Part shown: in pieces, positions 62,216-64,000 of the stretch
Numbering within the stretch: the stretch's first letter is position 1
Layout: every line of letters begins with the position of its first letter
Source: CAVZTX01 sp963778375
GTDB lineage: Bacteria; Chloroflexota; Ktedonobacteria; Ktedonobacterales; Ktedonobacteraceae
Direction of reading: 5' to 3'
Length of the DNA stretch: 64,000 nucleotides
NCBI GenBank assembly: GCA_963778375.1
Contig: CAVZTX010000022.1
Location: 1 to 64,000 of the forward strand
Position numbers and translations under genes: made by a program
The notes under the pieces: model-generated
Database searches by the model: none
The model's input: only the letters and a program-made list of their open reading frames with translations
Told to the model about the DNA's origin: nothing

Positions 62216-62276
62216 GATACATAGGGATGGGCACAAAGCCGATACATCGGCGGTGGGCACGATGAATCGGCCCCTA
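62216..62276. repeat. Dispersed-repeat fragment with inverted GCCGAT units
   Basis: GGGCACAAAGCCGATACATCGGC and GGGCACGATGAATCGGCCCC lie side by side and end in CCCCTACG. The block GTAGGGGCCGAT also occurs at about 47355. It looks like a fragment of a genome-wide intergenic repeat. Confidence 0.4.
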
Positions 62277-62338
62277 CGGAAGATCTGGAAGGATGGAGGG
62301 CATAGCGGTTGGAACAAAAGTCTGTTATTATATAGTGC

Positions 62339-63716
62339 ATGAGTAAGTCGGTTTACTATTCAGGTGGCACACTCGTCCTGCGGGATGTGGATACAAAAGA
62401 GCGACCTCCGGCACCGTTTAAGCTGATTAAAGAGCGATGGCGGTGCGAGGGGTATCATTATGGTACGCTGGAGTCGTACTTGCAGGAGCAGGATGTGCGG
62501 GATACTGTTCCACGCTGGCAGGCGCTCAATCTGGACATGCAGGAGACGCGGGTGCCGCATGATTACCAGGTGGAGGCGCTGGCAGCGTGGGATGCGGCTG
62601 GGCAGCGCGGGAGCATTGTGCTGCCGACGGGGGCAGGTAAGACGTTTGTGGCTATTCAGGCGATCCATAGGGTGAACCGTTCTAGCGTGGTGGTTGCGCC
62701 GACGATTGATCTTTTGCACCAGTGGTATGCGCGGCTGGTGAATGCGTTCGCGACTGAGGTGGGGGTGTATTACAGTGGGGAGAAGAAGGTTTTGCCACTG
62801 ACGGTGACGACTTATTCCTCGGCGGGGGATTTGATAGCGGAGCATGGGAATGGGTTCAAGCTGATTATTTTTGACGAGGTGCATCATTTGCCTGCGCCGA
62901 CGTGGGGTGAGGCGGCGCTGATGGCACCGGCACCGCTGCGGCTGGGGCTGACGGCAACGTATCCTGAAGAGCATGAGCAGACGCAGGGACGCTGGCGTGT
63001 GGATGATCTGGTTGGGCCAATTGTGTATACGAAGCGGATTGAGGACCTGGTTGGGCAGCAACTGGCGCATTACCGGACACAGCGGATGCGGATTGATCTT
63101 ATCAGAGGAAGAACGCGCTCATTATGATGCTGACTATGCAATCTACACAGGATTTGTGCGCTCGCGGCAGTTACAGCGGAGTCATGGACCTGGATGGTTG
63201 ATGGAGTTGATGCGGCTTTCGGCGAGTGATTTGCAGGCAAGGCGGGCGCTGCTTGCACGGCAACGCTTGCTACAGTTGCTGGGAAGTTGCGAGGGGAAGT
63301 TTGCCGCGCTTGATGCGCTGCTGCGGGAATATGAGACTGAGCGCATCCTGGTGTTTACTGAGCACAACGCGGTTGTTTATGATATTGCGCGGCGGCATCT
63401 GGTTCCGGCTATTACACATGAAACGAGCGCGGCGGAACGCAAGGCGATTCTGGATGGATTTCAGGCGGGGCGCTACCGGGTGATTGTCACATCGCGGGTG
63501 TTGAACGAGGGGATCGATGTGCCGGAGGCGAAGGTGGCGATTGTGCTGAGCGGCGGGTCAAGTACACGCGAATATGTGCAGCGGCTGGGACGGGTGTTGC
63601 GGAAGGTTGAGAATAAGCAGGCGGTGCTGTTTGAGGTGATTGCGCGTAAGACGATTGAAGAGGCGAAGGCACAAAGGCGGCGTAGAGGACAGGAGACGGC
63701 TGATGCTGACGGCTGA
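62339..63716 (+). pseudogene. XPB/Rad25-like SF2 DNA helicase, one frameshift
   Basis: Helicase motifs in order: HDYQVEALAAW (Q-like), VLPTGAGKTFVAIQAI (Walker A), VVVAPTIDLLHQWYARL (Ia), LIIFDEVHHLPAPTW (DEVH, motif II), GLTATYPEE (III), RVIVTSRVLNEGIDVP (V) and YVQRLGRVLRK (VI). The N-terminal 80 residues are like the damage-recognition part of archaeal XPB. The frame breaks at about 63105; removing one T from GATCTTATC gives IDLSEEERAHYD and one continuous protein of about 458 residues. It unwinds or opens DNA in repair. The stop overlaps the start of a DUF790/Bax1-type nuclease gene by 14 bases, reproducing the archaeal XPB-Bax1 arrangement. The shift is probably an artefact. Confidence 0.85.
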
Positions 63717-64000
63717 CCTGGTCAGGCCAAAACTGCGGCTGCGGGGATCGGAGTTGGTGATTGATCTGTTGAATGAGCGTGATCCGTTCTGGCTGCAAAC
63801 GGCGAGGGAGCTGATTGGTTTGTTTCGGGGGCAGGTGGGGCGGTCGCTGGAGGCGTGGGATAGGACGTTGGAAAGTTATATGGGGGATCGTACGGATTAT
63901 ATTGTGGTGCGTGGGCTGGCAAAGGTGCTGAGCGATGCGGCGACTTTTTGTCCTGTGGAAACTCCTCTGCCTCCGGTGCAGTTGCGGGAACGGCTTTTTG
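63703..64000 (+). CDS. DUF790 / Bax1-type nuclease, N-terminal part (runs off the window)
   Basis: Only the first 99 residues are inside the window. They start MLTADLVRPKLRLRGSELVI and continue with FWLQTARELIGLFRG and RSLEAWDRTLESYMGDRTDY, the opening of the DUF790 family, whose archaeal member Bax1 is a structure-specific nuclease working with XPB. The gene begins inside the end of the XPB-like gene, with overlapping ATG, so the two are co-translated. The catalytic region lies beyond position 64000. Confidence 0.8.
   Translation, partial: MLTADLVRPKLRLRGSELVIDLLNERDPFWLQTARELIGLFRGQVGRSLEAWDRTLESYMGDRTDYIVVRGLAKVLSDAATFCPVETPLPPVQLRERLF

Noticed and set aside
62360..63070. 236-residue antisense frame opposite the XPB gene
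   Set aside because: Arg/Pro-rich shadow text caused by the GC-rich codon use of the helicase gene.
1..64000. tRNA or rRNA genes
   Set aside because: None recognised on either strand by eye; a covariance-model scan would be needed to exclude a divergent tRNA.

Overview
The window looks like chromosomal DNA of a multicellular-type Chloroflexota bacterium of the Ktedonobacteria (inferred from content; no rRNA or other phylogenetic marker is present). Pointers are a Ser/Thr kinase with a membrane anchor and WD40 repeats, TIR, caspase-like and NB-ARC/TPR conflict proteins, several F420/flavin oxidoreductases, a DUF2277 protein, and an XPB-helicase/Bax1-type nuclease pair that is otherwise best known from archaea.

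Layout. (1) 236-11384 is a four-gene operon on the + strand that I consider the most interesting part: a 150-aa protein, a 1316-aa NERD-nuclease / pseudokinase / active Ser-Thr kinase / P-loop ATPase fusion, a 567-aa protein of unknown fold, and a 1676-aa HerA-type ATPase with a PD-(D/E)XK-like motif. The last three resemble, by size, order and motifs, the DptF-DptG-DptH (DndFGH) restriction module of phosphorothioate systems, but with a kinase and a NERD nuclease fused onto DptF and no modification genes in view. (2) 11385-16419 is an insertion-sequence graveyard (IS3 remnant, transposase tail, broken VOC gene, IS-end repeats) carrying a divergent pair: a one-TM protein and a caspase-like protease. 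(3) 16420-19184 encodes an HNH / NB-ARC / eight-repeat TPR protein broken by two frameshifts. (4) 19433-24429 holds small accessory genes, a secreted BNR-repeat sialidase-like protein next to a MITE, a nitroreductase, an aldo/keto reductase and a deazaflavin-dependent oxidoreductase. (5) 24804-28333 is a B12-dependent acyl-CoA mutase operon (large subunit, B12 subunit, CoA ligase). (6) 28367-35729 is metabolic: VOC, DUF2277, RocB-like M20 hydrolase, DEAD-box helicase, threonine aldolase, SnoaL-like and LLM oxidoreductase. (7) 36183-39601 is a second conflict locus: TIR protein with effector-associated domains plus three small helical proteins. (8) 39765-64000 is mostly metabolic and housekeeping: MFS exporter, aldehyde dehydrogenase, WD40 kinase, SRPBCC-methyltransferase fusion, two P450s with a TetR regulator and SDR, peroxiredoxin, alkyltransferase-like protein, M20 peptidase, FAD oxidase, hydrolase, and XPB-Bax1 running off the right edge.

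A caution for every user of this annotation: at least five otherwise well-preserved genes are split by shifts each explained by one extra base, usually in a short homopolymer (about 17888, 18932, 27015, 28155, 33370, 49310, 63105). This may reflect indel errors in the source assembly rather than real pseudogenes; such genes are annotated end to end across the shift.
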